Source: Streptomyces sp. NBC_01353 (lineage in GTDB: Bacteria; Actinomycetota; Actinomycetes; Streptomycetales; Streptomycetaceae). Taken from it: 64,000 nucleotides of DNA. Under the pieces are notes generated by a model. That model had not been told where the DNA came from. It saw nothing but the letters and a program-made list of their open reading frames with translations, and did not search any database. The position numbers and the translations under genes were made by a program. Location of the stretch: contig NZ_CP108352.1 of the NCBI RefSeq assembly GCF_036237275.1, positions 5,022,001-5,086,000 of the forward strand, read 5' to 3'. Below, piece after piece: positions 24,622 through 34,793 of this stretch (position 1 is its first letter; every line of letters begins with the position of its first letter).

Positions 24622-25416
24622 ATGGACGCCGACACCACGCTGGAACGGATGCCCGCCCTCTACCTCTCGCACGGCGCCCCGCCGCTCGCCGACGACCCGG
24701 TCTGGCCCGGCGAGCTCGCCGCCTGGTCGGCCGGGCTGCGCCGGCCGAAGGCGATCCTGATCGTCTCCGCCCACTGGGAGGAGGCCCCGCTCGCCCTGGG
24801 CGCGACCGAGACCGTCCCCCTCGTGTACGACTTCTGGGGCTTCCCCGAGCACTACTACCGGGTGCGGTACGCAGCCCCGGGCGCGCCCGGACTCGCCGCA
24901 TCGGTCCGCAAGCTCCTGCACGGACCCGGCACTCCCGTGCAGGACATCCCCGACCGGGGGCTGGACCACGGCGCCTACGTGCCGCTCGTGGAGATGTTCC
25001 CGGACGCCGACATTCCCGTGCTGCAGATCTCCATGCCCACCCTCGACCCGCGAAAGCTGATGGACATCGGGCGCAGGCTCGCGCCGCTGCGCGACGAAGG
25101 CGTACTGATCGTCGGCAGCGGCTTCTTCACCCACAACCTGGCCGCGCTGCGGCACTCCGGGCCGGGGGTGCCGGGCTGGTCGGCGGAGTTCGACGACTGG
25201 GGGCGCCACGCCCTGGAGGCCGAGGACGTCGACGCGCTCCTCGACTTCGAGCACAAGTCCCCGGCCGGCCGGCTCGCCCACCCGCGCACGGAGCACTTCG
25301 CACCGCTGTTCGTCACGCTGGGCGCGGCGGACGCGGCGGGGGACCTGGGCGGCGGACGGAGCGTGATCGACGGGTTCTGGATGGGCCTCGCGAAGCGCTC
25401 GGTGCAGTTCGGCTGA
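24622..25416 (+). CDS. Class III extradiol dioxygenase (LigB/YgiD-type DODA)
   Basis: 264 residues, matching the usual ~260-270. Metal-binding and catalytic histidines are visible in LSHGAPP (His17), SAHWEE (His51), LDHGAYVPL (His116) and FFTHNLAAL (His171). Relatives include 4,5-DOPA-extradiol dioxygenase, and the true substrate is probably some catecholic ring. GGAGG lies 8 nt before ATG 24622. It is divergent from and probably repressed by the MarR protein, matching the DODA/MarR pairing common in bacteria that respond to quinones or phenolics. Confidence 0.85.
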   Translation: MDADTTLERMPALYLSHGAPPLADDPVWPGELAAWSAGLRRPKAILIVSAHWEEAPLALGATETVPLVYDFWGFPEHYYRVRYAAPGAPGLAASVRKLLHGPGTPVQDIPDRGLDHGAYVPLVEMFPDADIPVLQISMPTLDPRKLMDIGRRLAPLRDEGVLIVGSGFFTHNLAALRHSGPGVPGWSAEFDDWGRHALEAEDVDALLDFEHKSPAGRLAHPRTEHFAPLFVTLGAADAAGDLGGGRSVIDGFWMGLAKRSVQFG

Positions 25417-25468
25417 GACCGCCGGTCGGGCCTTGCGGTTCGGATGGGCTCATCGGTCGGGCCTTCGC

Positions 25469-26476
25469 TCAGAACACCGGCGGGTTGAGCTCGACCGCGC
25501 GGACCGCGGCGGCCAGGGCGAGCGGGTCGCCGATGTCGAGCGCGGTGTCGGTGAACTTGATCGTGTGGTCGTCGCCGTGCGCCGCCGCCCGCTCGAAGAC
25601 CTCCTCGGCGGTGAGCGTGACGGGGGTGTACGGGGCGGGCTCGGGCGGCGTGTAGGCGGCGGTCACCGCGGCGGAGGCCGCCCAGGCGGCCGACAGGCTC
25701 GGCGCCCACAGCTCGCGCGGCAGCGCGGGGAGGGTGCGCAGGACCGCGTTGGGGGCGGTCGCGGCGTGCACCAGCATGATCGGCTCGCCGTGGCCGTGGG
25801 AGGCGTAGCGGTGGGTCGCGGCCGTGACCAGCTCGGTGAGCAGCGTGTGCGCGGTCTTCGGGTCGGGGGCGGCGCCCCAGCGGGGGAACGCGGTCAGCTG
25901 GGGGAGGCGGTCGCGTACCCCGCCGTCCTGGCGGGGGATGGGCGGCACGGCGTCGAGGGCCGCGGCCGCGCTCGGCGCGGGGGCGAGGTCGGTCAGCGGG
26001 GGCAGCGGCTGGTGGCGGGCGGCCCAGTAGCCGAGGGCGTGCGCCAGTTCCGCCCGGCGCGGAGCCGTCTCCGGGGTCGTCAGGAGGGTGCGTACGGCGT
26101 GACCGGTACGGATCACGGGGTGCGTCGCGCCGCCCGCGATGCCGGGGAGGAGGCGCGGCCACCACTCGGCGAGCACCTCCCGCCAGGGGCGCTCCTCGGT
26201 CTCGCGCTCGAAGAACCGCGCCCAGTCGGCGATCCGGGCCGGGTCGCCGAGCGCCTCGCGCCAGTTCGCGGCGGTGACGGGGGAGTGGAGGGGCGGCATG
26301 TCCTCCAGCTTGTGGCGGTAATGGTCGAGCCAGCGGTGCACGGTCGGGGCGTGGCCGTGGCGCACGAGCGCCTCGACGGCCATCGGGGCGTGGTTGCTGA
26401 GCCAGCCGCGGCGCTCCGGGCCGGTGGCGTGGAGGCGTTCGAGGGCTTCGTCGAGGGTGCCGGTGGTGTCGTTCAT
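25469..26476 (-). CDS. Questin-oxidase-like (DUF4243) protein
   Basis: 335 residues, helix-rich, with HAPMAVEALVRHGHAPTVHR near residue 31, then LPGIAGGATHPVIRTGHAVR (~140) and HGHGEPIMLVHAATAPNAV (~245). The conserved His pattern is that of the fungal questin oxidase GedK family, a Baeyer-Villiger-like ring opener in anthraquinone metabolism. Bacterial members are mostly uncharacterised. ATG 26476 begins the family homology, and the long open frame upstream is not coding. It is convergent with the dioxygenase gene. Confidence 0.78.
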   Translation of the reverse strand: MNDTTGTLDEALERLHATGPERRGWLSNHAPMAVEALVRHGHAPTVHRWLDHYRHKLEDMPPLHSPVTAANWREALGDPARIADWARFFERETEERPWREVLAEWWPRLLPGIAGGATHPVIRTGHAVRTLLTTPETAPRRAELAHALGYWAARHQPLPPLTDLAPAPSAAAALDAVPPIPRQDGGVRDRLPQLTAFPRWGAAPDPKTAHTLLTELVTAATHRYASHGHGEPIMLVHAATAPNAVLRTLPALPRELWAPSLSAAWAASAAVTAAYTPPEPAPYTPVTLTAEEVFERAAAHGDDHTIKFTDTALDIGDPLALAAAVRAVELNPPVF

Positions 26477-26561
26477 GGGGGCGACGGTAGGCGCGGCGGC
26501 GGGTGGGCCGTAACGGCCGCGGGACCTAGTCCGGGACCTAGTCCCAGGCGTGCTCCGAGAC

Positions 26562-27101
26562 CTACTCCGCGGGGCCGAGGGGCTTCTCGTACCAGGCCAC
26601 GTCCCAGTACCGGTCGAACTTCCGGCCGACCTCCCCGTACGTGCCGATGTGGTGGAAGCCGAAACGGGTGTGGAGGCGGATCGATGGCTCGTTGGGGAGC
26701 GCGATCCCGGCATACGCGCGGTGGACGTCCTCGCCGGCAAGGGCCTCGAAGAGCCGCTCGTAGAGGAGTGTGCCGATGCCGCGGCCGGCGGCGTCGGGGG
26801 AGAGGTACACGCTGACCTCCACGGAGGTGGAGTACGCGGCCTTGGGGCGGAAGGGGCTGCTGGTCACATATCCGAGAATTCGACCTTTCGTCTCTTTTTG
26901 GACATCGTGAGCAACCAGAAGGCGATGCGGGCCGTCTTCAGGGTGGGAGCGGAGCCAAGGGAGTCGCTGCTCCGGTGTGAAGGGCTCGGTGTCGAAGGTG
27001 ATCGCGGTCTCGCGGACGTAGTGGTTGTACAGCTCCGCCAGCGCCTCCAGGTCGCCCTCCGTGCCCGCCCTGACCTGCGTATCCGCGTTTTCAGACAGCA
27101 T
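26562..27101 (-). CDS. GNAT N-acetyltransferase, phosphinothricin-acetyltransferase-like
   Basis: 179 residues. The opening YNHYVRETAITFDTEPFTPE and the C-terminal IALPNEPSIRLHTRFGFHHIGTY match PAT/Bar-type acetyltransferases. The acetyl-CoA loop is YLSPDAAGRGIGTLLYE. PAT relatives acetylate the amino group of phosphinothricin, methionine sulfoximine or similar, giving self-resistance or detoxification. Specificity cannot be read here. It is divergent from hrdD. Confidence 0.8.
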   Translation of the reverse strand: MLSENADTQVRAGTEGDLEALAELYNHYVRETAITFDTEPFTPEQRLPWLRSHPEDGPHRLLVAHDVQKETKGRILGYVTSSPFRPKAAYSTSVEVSVYLSPDAAGRGIGTLLYERLFEALAGEDVHRAYAGIALPNEPSIRLHTRFGFHHIGTYGEVGRKFDRYWDVAWYEKPLGPAE

Positions 27102-27160
27102 CTATCCCCCTCGGTGGCGGCACAGGGTACTGCATGATCGCGAAAATCGATGCGCCGGGT

Positions 27161-27187
27161 GGGAATTCTGTCCTGATTCCAGTCGTT
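27161..27187 (+). promoter_or_regulatory. Sigma-R-type promoter of hrdD
   Basis: GGGAAT (27161-27166) and GTT (27185-27187) are separated by exactly 18 nt, the sigma-R consensus GGAAT-N18-GTT. hrdD is a known sigma-R target in S. coelicolor, so the assignment fits both sequence and precedent. The ATG is 63 nt further on. Confidence 0.82.
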
Positions 27188-27249
27188 GTTTCCGTCGGAT
27201 GCAGGGCACCCGATGAGGGTGTCGCGACCTACTCAGCAAGGGAGCACGC

Positions 27250-28251
27250 ATGGCAACCCGTGCCGTCGCCCGTCGTTCGTCCGCCAAGAGCGGGAGCAGC
27301 ACGCGGGCCAGCGGAGTTCGCGCCGTGGGCGGGGAGATCGCCGACCGCGACCTGGTCGGCATGTACCTCGACGAGATCGCGCGCACGCCCCTGCTCGACG
27401 CCGCCAAGGAGGTCGAGCTCTCCCAGACGATCGAGGCGGGTGTGTACGCCCGGCAGATCCTCGACGGAGAAGCAGAAAGCGAGGCGGGCGGTGCGTCCCG
27501 CGAGGAGCTCGAAGCGCTCTACGAGGCGGGTGAGCGTGCCAAGGACCTCTTCATCAAGTCGAATCTGCGACTGGTCGTCGCGGTCGCGCGACGCTATCCG
27601 CGCAGCGGGCTGCCGCTGCTCGACCTGATCCAGGAGGGGAACGCGGGCCTGGTCCGCGCGGTCGAGAAGTTCGACTACGCGAAGGGCTTCAAGTTCTCGA
27701 CGTACGCCACATGGTGGATCCGCCAGGCCATCACGCGGTCCATAGCCGACCAGTCGCGCACGATCCGGCTCCCCGTCCACCTGGTGGAGGAGCTCGGGCG
27801 GATCCGTCGTGTGCAGCGCGAGTTCAACCGGGAGCACGGCCGCGAGCCGGAGCCGGCGGAGATCGCGGCCGAGCTGGAGACCAAGCCCGAGCGGGTCGTC
27901 GACGTCCTCGACTGGGCGCGGGACCCGGTCTCGCTGAACATGTCGGTGGACGACCAGGGCGAGACGCAGTTCGGCGACCTGCTGGAGGACACCTCGGCGG
28001 TGTCGCCCGAGCAGTCGGTGCTGACGCTGCTGCGCAGTGAGGAGCTCGACGACCTGATCGACAAGCTCGACCACCGCACGGCGTCGATCATCCGGATGCG
28101 GTACGGAATCGAGGACGGCCGGGAGCGGACGCTGACCGAGGTCGGCAAGGAGCACGGCCTGACGCGGGAGCGGATCCGCCAGATCGAGAAGCACGCGCTG
28201 CTGGAACTGAAGAAGATGGCCCGCGACACGGGCTTCGACGCGGTGGCCTAG
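27250..28251 (+). CDS. hrdD: RNA polymerase sigma factor HrdD (group 2 sigma-70)
   Basis: 333 residues, the length of S. coelicolor HrdD. The conserved order is region 1.2 (ADRDLVGMYLDEIARTPLL), region 2 (NLRLVVAVARRYP, FSTYATWWIRQAITRSIADQ), region 3, and region 4 with a helix-turn-helix (TLTEVGKEHGLTRERIRQIE). It is a non-essential alternative primary-like sigma factor directing RNA polymerase. AAGGGAG precedes the ATG. Expression is probably oxidative-stress linked through the sigma-R promoter at 27161-27187. It is distinguished from HrdB by the lack of a long acidic N-terminal extension. Confidence 0.93.
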   Translation: MATRAVARRSSAKSGSSTRASGVRAVGGEIADRDLVGMYLDEIARTPLLDAAKEVELSQTIEAGVYARQILDGEAESEAGGASREELEALYEAGERAKDLFIKSNLRLVVAVARRYPRSGLPLLDLIQEGNAGLVRAVEKFDYAKGFKFSTYATWWIRQAITRSIADQSRTIRLPVHLVEELGRIRRVQREFNREHGREPEPAEIAAELETKPERVVDVLDWARDPVSLNMSVDDQGETQFGDLLEDTSAVSPEQSVLTLLRSEELDDLIDKLDHRTASIIRMRYGIEDGRERTLTEVGKEHGLTRERIRQIEKHALLELKKMARDTGFDAVA

Positions 28252-28582
28252 AGCGGCCGGCGGACCGGGGGGCGGTCAATGTCCCCCCGGGCCGGGTTGT
28301 GCGCCGCCGTGGGCTGCGGGCCGTCGCGCGGCGGCGCGGTGCGAGGCGGCGCGAGGCTTGGGCGCGACCGGCCGGCCAGGCGCCGCCGCTGCGCGGAGGG
28401 CGGCGGGAGCCCCTCCGAGGGCGCCGCGCTCCAGCGCGCGGAGGATGTCGACGCTGCGGCCCCGGCGCGGTAGCCGGCGTCGGCGCGTCGGCAGCCGCGT
28501 CCGCGTCAGGCCGGCGGGCGGGGCTGCAAGGTGAGCGGCGGGGGCGCCCGGCCCCCAACACCCGCCCCTGCTGCGGTGCGCG
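28252..28582. other. Non-coding, extremely GC-rich intergenic region
   Basis: 331 bp between the hrdD stop and the WYL gene stop. CCGGGGGG (28265-28272) and CCCCCCGG (28283-28290) form an 8-bp stem with a 10-nt loop, a possible weak hrdD terminator without a T tract. From about 28300 on, only GC-rich, low-complexity DNA is seen with no convincing gene on either strand. Confidence 0.6.
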
Positions 28583-29545
28583 TCAAGCCGCGGTCGACGC
28601 CGCCAGGCGGGTTGCCAGCTCCGTGACGTAGGTGATCAGTGGGGTCGGCGCGTGGATCGTGAAGGGGGCGTCCACCAGGGCCAGGCGGAGGGCCAGCCAT
28701 TCGATCGAGTCCGCCGTGGGGGTGCGCAGGCGGCAGGTCGTCGGGCCCGTCGCGGTCGGGGTCAGGTGGGCGGGGAGGCGGGCCGCCACGAACTCCACCG
28801 GGGCGTCGAAAGTGACGTCCAGGGCGACCTCGGGCTGCTGCGCGCGGGTCATCGAGCGCGCCATGTACTCCGCCGCGCCGCCCTCCGGCAGCTCCCGCGC
28901 GGTGAACCGCGCCCCCGTCGCGAACGGGTCCGACACCCGGTCCACCCGAAACGTACGCCAGTCCTCGCGCTCCAGGTCGTACGCCACCAGATACCAGCGG
29001 TGCCCCGTCGACACGAGCCGGTACGGCTCCACCAGCCGCCGTGATTCCGTGCCGTCCCCCGCCCGGTAGCCGAAGCGCAGCCGCTCCTGCCCCGTCACCG
29101 CGCCCGCCAGCGCCGTCAGGGTCGACGGCGCCACCGTCGCCCCGTCCCCGCGCGTCAGCGGGATCGTCGCGTTCTGCAGCGTGGAGACACGGTGGCGCAG
29201 CCGCGACGGCAGCACCTGCTCCAGCTTCGCCAGGGCACGTACCGACGCCTCCTCCACGCCCTCGATCGCGTGCCCCGCGCCCGCCCGCAGCCCCACCGCG
29301 ATCGCGACCGCCTCCTCGTCATCGAGGAGCAGCGGCGGCATCGCCGCACCGGCGACCAGGCGGTACCCGCCCACCGCGCCCTTCGTCGCCTCGACCGGAT
29401 AGCCGAGCTCCCGCAGCCGGTCGATGTCCCGCCGGATCGTGCGGGCGGAGACCGAGAGCCGGTCCGCCAGTTCGCTGCCCGGCCACTCACGCGGAGTCTG
29501 GAGCAGCGACAGCAGATTCAGAAGTCGTGCCGGAGTGTCCGTCAT
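28583..29545 (-). CDS. WYL-domain transcriptional regulator (YafY/DeoR-type)
   Basis: 320 residues. An N-terminal HTH_11 domain (about 8-60: LADRLSVSARTIRRDIDRLR), a WYL domain (about 140-215: RLVEPYRLVSTGHRWYLVAYDLE) and a C-terminal WCX-like domain follow in order. WYL proteins regulate neighbouring genes, and the domain senses nucleotide or nucleic-acid ligands in some families. It is divergent from a DHA2 exporter with a palindromic site between. The start ATG at 29545 is within 20 nt of that site, implying autoregulation. Confidence 0.87.
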   Translation of the reverse strand: MTDTPARLLNLLSLLQTPREWPGSELADRLSVSARTIRRDIDRLRELGYPVEATKGAVGGYRLVAGAAMPPLLLDDEEAVAIAVGLRAGAGHAIEGVEEASVRALAKLEQVLPSRLRHRVSTLQNATIPLTRGDGATVAPSTLTALAGAVTGQERLRFGYRAGDGTESRRLVEPYRLVSTGHRWYLVAYDLEREDWRTFRVDRVSDPFATGARFTARELPEGGAAEYMARSMTRAQQPEVALDVTFDAPVEFVAARLPAHLTPTATGPTTCRLRTPTADSIEWLALRLALVDAPFTIHAPTPLITYVTELATRLAASTAA

Positions 29546-29564
29546 GCCTTCCAGGATGGCGTTT

Positions 29565-29589
29565 ATCTAGGACATCAGCTGACCTAGAT
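29565..29589. promoter_or_regulatory. Operator between WYL regulator and exporter
   Basis: ATCTAGG (29565-29571) and CCTAGAT (29583-29589) form a 7-bp inverted repeat around 11 nt that itself contains the palindrome TCAGCTGA (29575-29582). It lies in the 62-bp divergent gap and is the best candidate for the WYL protein's binding site. Confidence 0.7.
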
Positions 29590-29607
29590 GGCCCCTATCT
29601 TCATCGT

Positions 29608-31161
29608 ATGAGTTCACACGACGCCGTTCCGGAAGCGGCCACGGAAGCGCAGGCCGCCACGGAAGCGGTCGCCGACCGCCGGCGCTGGATAGCCCTCGCC
29701 ATCGTCATGACCGCGGCCTTCATGGACCTGGTCGACGCCACGATCGTCAACATCGCGATCCCGAGCATCGAGCGCGACCTCGGTGCCTCGTTCGGTGCCA
29801 TCCAGTGGATCACCGCCGGTTACGCCCTCGCGTTCGCCGCCGGTCTGATCACGGGCGGACGTCTCGGCGACATCTTCGGCCGCAAGCGGCTGTTCCTCCT
29901 CGGCACCGCCGGCTTCACGATCGCCTCCGCGCTCTGCGGCTTCGCCGCGAACCCGGAGATGCTGGTCGCCTCCCGCCTTCTCCAGGGCGCCGCGGCGGCG
30001 ATGATGGTTCCGCAGGTCCTGTCGATCATCCATGTCACCTTCCCCGCCCACGAGCGCGGCAAGGTCTTCGGCATGTTCGGCGCCATCATCGGCCTCGGCG
30101 CGGTCTCCGGGCCGCTGCTCGGCGCCCTGCTCACGCAGTGGAACATCGCCGGCCTGGAGTGGCGGCCGATCTTCCTGATCAACCTGCCGGTCGGCATCGC
30201 CGGCCTGCTGCTCGGCCGGAAGTTCATCACCGAGTCCAAGGCGCCCAAGGCGCTGCGCCTCGACATCGTCGGCGTCCTGCTGGTCACGCTGGCACTGCTG
30301 ATGCTGATCTACCCGCTGACGCGCGGCCGCGAGCTGGACTGGCCGCTCTGGGGCCACCTGTGCATGGCCGGCAGCCTCGTCGTCTTCGCCGCCCTCATCG
30401 CGTACGAGAAGTACAAGACGAAGAAGGACGGCTCCCCGCTGCTGGAGCTGTCGCTGTTCAAGGTGAAGAGCTTCGCGGCGGGCATCGCGGTGCAGCTGAC
30501 CTTCGGTGTCGTGATGGGCATCTTCTTCCTGGTCTGGACGCTGTACATGCAGATCGGGCTCGGCTGGAGCCCGCTCAAGGCGGGCCTGACGGGCGTGCCG
30601 TTCTCGATCGCCGTCTCGACGGCGGCCGGTCTGTCGGTGCAGAAGCTGGTGCCGCGCTTCGGCCGCAAGGTGCTCCAGGCGGGCGCGCTGACGATGGCTG
30701 CCGGTGTGCTGCTCTACATGGCCGTGGCCGGTCGGTACGGCACCTCCATCGACTCCTGGCAGATGATTCCGCCGCTGGTGGTCATGGGTCTGGGCATGGG
30801 CCTGATCGTGGCCCCGCTGACGGACGCGGTCCTCTCGGACGTGCCGCGCGAGCACGCGGGCTCGGCGTCGGGCCTCATCAACACGACCGGGCAGATGGGC
30901 AACGCGCTCGGGCTCGGACTCGTGTCGGTCGTCTTCTTCGGTGTGATCGACGAGGAGCGTCTCGCGAAGGCTCCGGCCGAGGTGGGCGCGGCGTTCACGG
31001 ACGCGTTCCAGAACGCGCTCGGGTGGGCGGTGGCGGTGCTCGCCGGAATCTTCCTAGTGATGTTCGCGCTGCCGGCGAAGCCGAAGCAGCATGTGGAGGG
31101 CGCGGAGGCGGACGCGGACGACTCCGAGGGAGTCGAGAAGGAGCCGGTGCTCACGCACTGA
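29608..31161 (+). CDS. DHA2-family MFS drug exporter
   Basis: 517 residues with about 14 membrane helices. It has VDATIVNIAIPSIERDLG near the start, GGRLGDIFGRKRLF (motif A) and FGAIIGLGAVSGPLLG (motif C). It probably exports a toxic compound in exchange for protons. No ribosome-binding site precedes ATG 29608. TATCTT lies at about -12, so the message may be leaderless. Control is likely by the divergent WYL regulator. It is a second DHA2 exporter, distinct from the one at 22400. Confidence 0.87.
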   Translation: MSSHDAVPEAATEAQAATEAVADRRRWIALAIVMTAAFMDLVDATIVNIAIPSIERDLGASFGAIQWITAGYALAFAAGLITGGRLGDIFGRKRLFLLGTAGFTIASALCGFAANPEMLVASRLLQGAAAAMMVPQVLSIIHVTFPAHERGKVFGMFGAIIGLGAVSGPLLGALLTQWNIAGLEWRPIFLINLPVGIAGLLLGRKFITESKAPKALRLDIVGVLLVTLALLMLIYPLTRGRELDWPLWGHLCMAGSLVVFAALIAYEKYKTKKDGSPLLELSLFKVKSFAAGIAVQLTFGVVMGIFFLVWTLYMQIGLGWSPLKAGLTGVPFSIAVSTAAGLSVQKLVPRFGRKVLQAGALTMAAGVLLYMAVAGRYGTSIDSWQMIPPLVVMGLGMGLIVAPLTDAVLSDVPREHAGSASGLINTTGQMGNALGLGLVSVVFFGVIDEERLAKAPAEVGAAFTDAFQNALGWAVAVLAGIFLVMFALPAKPKQHVEGAEADADDSEGVEKEPVLTH

Positions 31162-31180
31162 CCTCGCGCCTTGTGCGACG

Positions 31181-31214
31181 AAGGCCCGGACCGGGGCATC
31201 CCGGTCCGGGCCTT
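31181..31214 (+). terminator. Intrinsic terminator after the exporter
   Basis: A perfect 15-bp stem (AAGGCCCGGACCGGG and complement) with loop GCAT begins 19 nt after the stop codon. The fruA remnant starts right behind it. Confidence 0.85.
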
Positions 31215-31227
31215 CTGGCGTACGGGG

Positions 31228-31842
31228 GCCGGTCACGCCCTCACCGACTGGCTCTCCGGCCTCTCCGGCGCCAACGCGATCATCCTCGGCGTCATCCTCG
31301 GCCTGATGATGTGCTTCGACCTCGGCGGCCCGGTCAACAAGGTCGCGTACGCCTTCGCCGTCGGCGGTCTCGCCAACCCCAACGAGGGTTCCCTCAAGGT
31401 CATGGCCGCGGTGATGGCCGCCGGTATGGTCCCGCCGCTCGCGATGGCGCCGGCCACGACCGTGTGCGGCAGGCTGTTCACGAAGACCGAGCGGGAGAAC
31501 GGCAAGGCGGCCTGGGTCCTGGGGGCCTCGTTCATCAGCGAGGGCGCCATCCCGTTCGCCGCGGCCGACCCGCTGCGGGTCATCCCGGCGGCGATGGCGG
31601 GCGGCTCGGTCACCGGCGCGCTGTCGATGTCCTTCGAGTGCACCTTGCGGGCCCCGCACGGCGGCATCTTCGTGATCCCGCTGATCGGCAACCCGCTGCT
31701 CTACCTGCTCGCGATCGTGGCGGGCACGCTGGTGAGCGCCACGCTCGTGATCGTCCTCAAGGGCGCGCGGAAGTCAGCGCCCGAGTCGGAGGCGGCGGGG
31801 GAGATACCTCAGGCTGAGACGAAGGTGGCCGTAGCAGCCTGA
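31228..31842 (+). pseudogene. fruA: 3' remnant of a fructose PTS transporter gene (EIIC part of fruA)
   Basis: About 205 codons encode only the C-terminal end of a fructose-type EIIC: LTDWLSGLSGANAIILGVIL, MMCFDLGGPVNKVAYAFAVG, ERENGKAAWVLGASFISEGA and FAAADPLRVIPAAMAGG. A complete FruA is about 600-700 residues with EIIA and EIIB domains, none of which is present. The frame runs back into the terminator of the upstream gene with no start codon and ribosome site at the join, so the 5' end has been deleted. The remaining frame is intact, suggesting recent loss. In S. coelicolor, fruRKA lies near hrdD, as I recall, so this looks like the scar of that operon. Confidence 0.8.
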
Positions 31843-31862
31843 CCGGCCCCGCGAGGGGCCCC

Positions 31863-31897
31863 GAGGGGCGGTGCGTACTGCGAGTGCACCGCCCCTC
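31863..31897. terminator. Hairpin between fruA remnant and collagen-like gene
   Basis: A 12-bp stem (GAGGGGCGGTGC, complement at 31886-31897) with an 11-nt loop lies between two convergent ends. Confidence 0.7.
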
Positions 31898-31915
31898 AGC
31901 GCGTCTCCTTTCAGG

Positions 31916-33337
<1,422 letters not shown>

Positions 33338-33590
33338 GCAATAGCTCCTTCTTCATCCGGATCGAGTGATTCACCGGAAGCGAGTTCGAGCTTCCATTCA
33401 GATCATCGGACTGCGATCGCGGCGCCTTTACGTCTCCGAGGGGACTGTCAACGCCTTGGCCTACCGTCACCATCCCCCTGGGTGCGTACGGCGCGGCGAA
33501 CCTGAAAGCGCCTGTCGGCGTGCCGTCCCCCACCGTCCCTGGCCTGTGCTTATGGTCGCCCCCCGCCGAACCACCGGAAGTGGTGTTGCC

Positions 33591-34784
33591 GTGAAGCCGT
33601 CCTTCTGCTTGTGCATGATCGTCAAGAACGAGGCCCGCGTCATCGAACGCTGCCTCGCCTCCGTCCGTGACCTGGTGGACACCTGGGTCATCTCCGACAC
33701 GGGTTCGACCGACGGCACCCAGGACCTCATCCGCAAGGCTCTCCACGGGATCCCCGGAGAGCTGCACGAGGAGCCGTGGGTCAACTTCGGGCACAACCGC
33801 AGCCTGAACATCGCCCGCGCCCGCGGCCGGGCCGACTACCTCCTGCTCCTCGACGCCGACCTCGTCCTGCGCCAGGAAGGCCCGCTGCCCCCGCTGACCG
33901 CAGACGCGTACATGCTGCGCCACAAGGGCACGCTGGAGTACCGCATCAAACGCCTGGTCAGAGGCGATCTGCCGTGGCGGTACGAGGGGGTGACCCACGA
34001 GTACCTCACCGCCGACCGGAACCACACCCAGGAGAACCTCGACGCCCTCGCCATCGACGACCGTCACGACGGCGGCTCACGCCACGACAAGTTCGAACGC
34101 GACGCCCGGCTGCTGAGCGCCGAGCTCGACCGCGACCCCGGCAACCCCCGTACGGTCTTCTATCTCGCACAGACCATGCGCGACATGGGCCGCTCCGGGG
34201 AGGCGATCAAGCTCTACGAGCGCCGCGCGGCCATGGGCGGCTGGGGTGAGGAGGTCTACTACGCACTCCTTCAGTCCGGCGTCCTCAGGGCGGAGTCCGG
34301 TGATTGGCCGGCCGCCATGGACACGCTCACGCGCGCCTGGGACTCGCGGCCGCAGCGCCTCGAAGCCTGCTACGAACTGGCATCGCGGCTGCGCAAGCTG
34401 CGCCGCCACCACTCCGCCCACGCGATCGTCTCCGCCGTGCTCGACCGGGAACAGCCGCGCGACGACCTGCTGTTCCTCCAGCCGTGGGTGTACCGCTGGG
34501 GCCTGCTGTTCGAATTCTCGATCACCGCCTACTGGGTCGGCGACTACGCGGGCTCGCTCGCCGCGTGCGACCGGCTGCTCGCCCTGCCCGACCTGCCCGA
34601 GCCGTACCGCAAGCAGACCCGGGCCAACCGCGAGTTCGCCGTCGGCAAGCTCGCCGCCGCCCCGATCCCGCACGCGGCCGCCGCACCGCCCGCCGCCGCG
34701 GCTCCGCACGCCGCTGCTCCCGCTGACACCGCGCCCGCCGCCTCCCCGCCCGCCGCCGACGCGCCCGCGCCGGTGCGCGGCTAG
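33591..34784 (+). CDS. Glycosyltransferase family 2 with TPR-like C-terminal region
   Basis: 397 residues from GTG 33591 (GGAAGTGG upstream). An earlier ATG at 33552 is in frame with weak context. GT-A opening CLCMIVKNEARVIERCLASV, then ISDTGSTDGTQDLI and the LLLLDADLVL metal-binding Asp motif, mark an inverting-type transferase. A helical TPR-like region (~190-330) follows, then a Pro/Ala-rich tail (~355-397). Such proteins act in the cytoplasm on glycopeptides or glycolipids. It is divergent from the collagen-like gene, with the palindrome GGAAGC-GAGTTCGA-GCTTCC (33376-33395) between. The next gene, a GT39-like membrane enzyme, starts 9 nt after it. Confidence 0.8.
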   Translation: MKPSFCLCMIVKNEARVIERCLASVRDLVDTWVISDTGSTDGTQDLIRKALHGIPGELHEEPWVNFGHNRSLNIARARGRADYLLLLDADLVLRQEGPLPPLTADAYMLRHKGTLEYRIKRLVRGDLPWRYEGVTHEYLTADRNHTQENLDALAIDDRHDGGSRHDKFERDARLLSAELDRDPGNPRTVFYLAQTMRDMGRSGEAIKLYERRAAMGGWGEEVYYALLQSGVLRAESGDWPAAMDTLTRAWDSRPQRLEACYELASRLRKLRRHHSAHAIVSAVLDREQPRDDLLFLQPWVYRWGLLFEFSITAYWVGDYAGSLAACDRLLALPDLPEPYRKQTRANREFAVGKLAAAPIPHAAAAPPAAAAPHAAAPADTAPAASPPAADAPAPVRG

Positions 34785-34793
34785 GGGCGGGCC

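Noticed and set aside
28279-28582. Short ORFs in the GC-rich gap after hrdD
   Set aside because: No ribosome sites or recognisable sequence, and composition is monotonous Gly/Arg/Ala in all frames.
31171-31842. An intact 223-residue PTS protein starting at TTG 31171
   Set aside because: The TTG lies within the terminator region and the first ~18 codons are not homologous. The protein lacks the EIIA, EIIB and N-terminal EIIC parts.
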